In this document: positions 61,421 through 64,000 of the stretch, piece after piece
Layout of the letters: each line of letters opens with the position of its first letter
How positions within the stretch are numbered: position 1 is the stretch's first letter
From: CAZWBR01 sp964632305
Lineage (GTDB): Bacteria > Bacteroidota > Bacteroidia > Bacteroidales > Prolixibacteraceae
Length of the DNA stretch: 64,000 nt
Assembly: GCA_964632305.1 (NCBI GenBank)
Contig: CAZWBR010000001.1
Span: forward strand, 1 to 64,000
Direction: 5' to 3'
Notes under the pieces: generated by a model
What the model was told of the DNA's origin: nothing
Seen by the model: the letters and a program-made list of their open reading frames with translations, nothing else
Database searches by the model: none
Translations under genes and position numbers: made by a program

Positions 61421-63352
61421 TCAACCGTTTACACGATCAGAGAAGGCTTTTCCCCCCAATTTCAACAATCCGACCCCGTTCATTTCAATTATCTCCCGGT
61501 CAAGCATCCATCGGGCCACTTTGACCACCTGTGGCTCAGCCTCCGCAACCTGGTAAACCAACCCTTTAATGTCAACCGCCTCTTTACCCACTATTGCCAA
61601 TATCCTGGCCGAGAGCCGGTCATAATCATTAGTGCCGATCCCCGATTCATGCACCCCACGACAAACATCACACTCCCCGCAGGGTTCCGACCCCAACTGC
61701 CCGAAATAGTTCAACAGGCTGACACTCCGGCAGCAATTTTCGGAGGCGGCATAATCAATCACCGCATCCACCTGCTGCTGGTATTTTACCTTCCGCATCT
61801 GGTAATTTTCAGGAGTGATAGTGACACGTTTAGCTTCGACCCGTTCAACCAGATAGGTAATAACTGGGATATCCCGTCGGGGAATAAAATGCAAAACCTT
61901 TAGCTGGGTCAACAGTTTCAGGTTCTGATAGACCAGCTCCTTCGAAATATTCAAACGCCGTGCAAGCAGTGCTTCATCAATATAAACATAATCGGTAAAG
62001 AGACCGGTGTACGACCGCAGCAGCATCTTAATAAAATCATCCAATCCCTTATTGTTCAATTGGAACCGGTACAAGTCGTCGCGGTGAACCTGAAAGAATA
62101 CCCGTGAAGAATTTTCTATATCTTCCGAATACTCAAGGTAGCCTTGCCTCTCAAGCAGCTTCAGACTGTGATAGACCGCCGGGACCTGAAAACTGAACTT
62201 ACGGGCAAAATCCTCTATCGGAAATCCGAAGCCATCTCCCCTGCCCGATCCCATGGCAAGACCCAGGTAGTTCCCCACCGAATTATACACCTCACGGATC
62301 AAGTCCATCTCAGGGAAACTATCGCTGACCATTTTATGAAGCCGCCGATTATCGTACCTGCTGTAAAGGAGGACGGCTACCGCTTTTTTCCCGTCACGCC
62401 CCGCCCGGCCCGCTTCCTGGAAATAAGCCTCCAGCGAATCCGGCAGATCGAGATGGATCACAAACCGAACATCCGGCTTATCGATCCCCATTCCAAAGGC
62501 ATTCGTGGCCACCATCACCCGTGTCTCACCTTTCATCCATTTCGACTGGTTCAGCTTTCGCAGTTCCGGATCAAGACCGGCATGATAGAAATCGGCCGTC
62601 ACTTCATGCTCTCCGAGCAACTGGGTTATCTCACGGCATTTTTTCCGGCTCCTGACATAAATAATCCCCGTCCCCTTCGCCTTTTTAACCGTTTCGACAA
62701 GATATCCCATCTTATCATCTTTGAGCCGGACCAAATAGGTGAGATTGTCGCGCTTAAAGCTCTTTTGCAAAACATTCTTCTGCGGGAAAAGCAATTTGTC
62801 CTGAATATCCTCCACCACCTTAGGCGTTGCCGTGGCGGTCAATGCCAATAGCGGCACCCCGGGGAAGTGAGCCCGGATAGAAGCGATGTTAAGGTACGAA
62901 GGCCTGAAATCGTAACCCCACTGCGAAACGCAGTGAGCCTCGTCTACCGCGATAAGATTCAGCTTCATCCGAACCAGGTACTCCAGGAAATTGGCCGACT
63001 GAAGCCTTTCCGGCGAGACATAGAAAAATTTGTAATCCCCGTAAAGGGCATTGTTCAGGGTAATGTCCATCTCCCTGTGGCTCATCCCTGAATAAACGGC
63101 CAAAGCTTTGATCTGCCGCTTCCGCAAATGATCGACCTGATCGTTCATCAGGGAAATCAATGGCGTGACCACCAAACACATCCCGGGCCGGCTCAACGAA
63201 AAAACCTGAAAGGTGACCGATTTTCCCCCGCCGGTAGGCATAAGTCCCAGGGTATCTTTTCCCCCGGCAACCGATCGGATAATCTCCTCCTGCAACGGGC
63301 GGAACTCACTGTAACCCCAGTACTTCGACAATATTTCATGAAACTCGTCCAT
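61421..63352 (-). CDS. recQ: ATP-dependent DNA helicase RecQ
   Basis: 643 residues from the ATG at 63352 (MDEFHEILSKYWGYSEFRPLQEEII); an upstream TTG adds 11 unrelated residues. The helicase core shows Walker A MPTGGGKS, DEAH as VDEAHCVSQWGYDFRP, TATATP, TGIIYVRSR, TNAFGMGIDKPDVRFVIH and QEAGRAGRDG. The RQC zinc module is CCRSVSLLNYFG ... CGECDVC (about 541-565), and a short C-terminal winged-helix-like part follows. An HRDC domain seems absent. It unwinds DNA in recombination and fork repair. Confidence 0.95.
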   Translation of the reverse strand: MDEFHEILSKYWGYSEFRPLQEEIIRSVAGGKDTLGLMPTGGGKSVTFQVFSLSRPGMCLVVTPLISLMNDQVDHLRKRQIKALAVYSGMSHREMDITLNNALYGDYKFFYVSPERLQSANFLEYLVRMKLNLIAVDEAHCVSQWGYDFRPSYLNIASIRAHFPGVPLLALTATATPKVVEDIQDKLLFPQKNVLQKSFKRDNLTYLVRLKDDKMGYLVETVKKAKGTGIIYVRSRKKCREITQLLGEHEVTADFYHAGLDPELRKLNQSKWMKGETRVMVATNAFGMGIDKPDVRFVIHLDLPDSLEAYFQEAGRAGRDGKKAVAVLLYSRYDNRRLHKMVSDSFPEMDLIREVYNSVGNYLGLAMGSGRGDGFGFPIEDFARKFSFQVPAVYHSLKLLERQGYLEYSEDIENSSRVFFQVHRDDLYRFQLNNKGLDDFIKMLLRSYTGLFTDYVYIDEALLARRLNISKELVYQNLKLLTQLKVLHFIPRRDIPVITYLVERVEAKRVTITPENYQMRKVKYQQQVDAVIDYAASENCCRSVSLLNYFGQLGSEPCGECDVCRGVHESGIGTNDYDRLSARILAIVGKEAVDIKGLVYQVAEAEPQVVKVARWMLDREIIEMNGVGLLKLGGKAFSDRVNG

Positions 63353-63487
63353 CGAAATCAAACATACTTCAAAAATACCGGACAACCAAACCTCTCAGGC
63401 AATAATCTCCCAATCCGCCTTTTCTGCTTTTAACAAAATTTCATCCCTGATTATTACCCGATCTTGCTTAATAAAAGCATTTTTTAT

Positions 63488-63495
63488 TAAATTTG
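63488..63495 (+). promoter_or_regulatory. Predicted -7 box of guaB
   Basis: TAAATTTG matches TAnnTTTG, 34 bp before the guaB ATG. A CTTG at 63463-63466 gives a -33 candidate at slightly long spacing (21 bp). Confidence 0.45.
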
Positions 63496-63529
63496 AAGAT
63501 CATAACGTCTCACCCAAAAATTCCACACC

Positions 63530-64000
63530 ATGTCATTCCTGTCAGACAAAGTTGTAATCGAAGGTCTTACCTTCGACGATGTGCTCTTAGTTCCGACCTA
63601 CAGTGAAGTCCTTCCGCGCGATGTAAACATCACTTCCTGGTTCTCGAGAAACATCCGGCTTAATACTCCGATTGTATCGGCTGCCATGGATACGGTGACC
63701 GAATCGAAACTGGCCATCGCCATCGCCCGCGAAGGTGGCATCGGGGTCATTCATAAAAATATGACCATCGACGCGCAGGCCAAACAGGTCAAGACGGTTA
63801 AAAGGGCGGAGAATGGGATGATCTACGACCCGATCACGATCTCGAAAGAAAAACTGGTGGCCGATGCCCTGAAACTGATGGAGACCTTCAAGATCGGTGG
63901 TATCCCGGTGATCGACGATTCCGGCAGACTGGTAGGCATTGTCACCAACCGCGACCTCCGCTTCGAACGAAACATGCAACGCCCGATCACCGAAGTGATG
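63530..64000 (+). CDS. guaB: IMP dehydrogenase, N-terminal part (runs off the right edge)
   Basis: The first 157 codons from the ATG at 63530. The start MSFLSDKVVIEGLTFDDVLLVPTYSEVLPRDV is characteristic of bacterial GuaB, followed by TPIVSAAMDTVTE (about 50-62), GGIGVIHKNM, and the first CBS domain from about 95 (DPITISKEKLVADALKLM, VTNRDLRFE). The enzyme oxidises IMP to XMP, the committed step to GMP. The catalytic Cys loop lies beyond the window. Confidence 0.96.
   Translation, partial: MSFLSDKVVIEGLTFDDVLLVPTYSEVLPRDVNITSWFSRNIRLNTPIVSAAMDTVTESKLAIAIAREGGIGVIHKNMTIDAQAKQVKTVKRAENGMIYDPITISKEKLVADALKLMETFKIGGIPVIDDSGRLVGIVTNRDLRFERNMQRPITEVM

Overview
The window is a stretch of chromosome from a member of the Bacteroidota, most likely class Bacteroidia. 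The evidence is lineage-typical gene pairs (folP-cdaA, DUF1599 with a BT_3928/DoxX-type protein, a long TPR protein with a plug-less TonB-receptor-like barrel, DUF5686), -7 promoter boxes of the TAnnTTTG type, weak ribosome binding sites and a very large cell-surface protein. The FprA flavodiiron protein suggests an anaerobic or microaerobic life. No rRNA, tRNA or CRISPR array was recognised. Order and genus cannot be fixed from sequence reading alone.

Layout. 1-4.5 kb: the N-terminal ~1283 residues of a giant secreted surface protein and a small exported companion, both on the minus strand. 5.3-7 kb: asnB, followed by 1.3 kb of palindromic repeats. 8.3-10.6 kb (minus): folP-cdaA-DUF2179. 10.8-17.5 kb: DUF1599 and DoxX-like genes, tpiA, a DUF5686 protein, prmA and a phosphodiesterase. 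18-30.5 kb: fprA, mltG, murB, an FtsE-like ATPase, the TPR/barrel pair, gyrB, a LOG protein and DUF3795. 30.5-37.9 kb (minus): a 49-codon membrane ORF, recX, kup, two small membrane genes, a thioesterase, a type II NADH dehydrogenase and an amino-acid permease. 38-39.4 kb: a complete IS3-family element. 39.4-48 kb: repeats, a ModF-like ABC ATPase, a DUF6266 remnant, a CDF transporter, PhzF, a sialate O-acetylesterase, a degenerate tyrosine-recombinase-like protein and a secreted PHP phosphoesterase. 48.5-53.2 kb: a TetR-HlyD-EmrB-TolC drug efflux operon. 54.1-55.5 kb: a PurF paralogue without the glutaminase cysteine, between inverted repeats. 56.6-64 kb: an MBL hydrolase, DEAD-box helicase, RlmI-type methyltransferase, 3'-5' exonuclease, DUF5063, RecQ and the start of guaB.

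The genes are mostly housekeeping: peptidoglycan (mltG, murB), folate and c-di-AMP (folP, cdaA), nucleotide and amino-acid metabolism (guaB, purF-like, asnB, tpiA), DNA topology and repair (gyrB, recQ, recX), RNA metabolism (helicase, methyltransferase) and envelope functions. No obvious new multi-gene system such as a defence island or biosynthetic cluster is visible.

The least ordinary content is between the genes. There are several degenerate short-period arrays with periods of 7, 10 and 11 bp, nested palindromes (one with a perfect 26-bp stem), and repeat pairs whose stems are kept although the bases differ between copies. The most interesting protein is the PurF paralogue, which keeps four candidate Fe-S cysteines and the PRPP loop but has Ser instead of the catalytic Cys.
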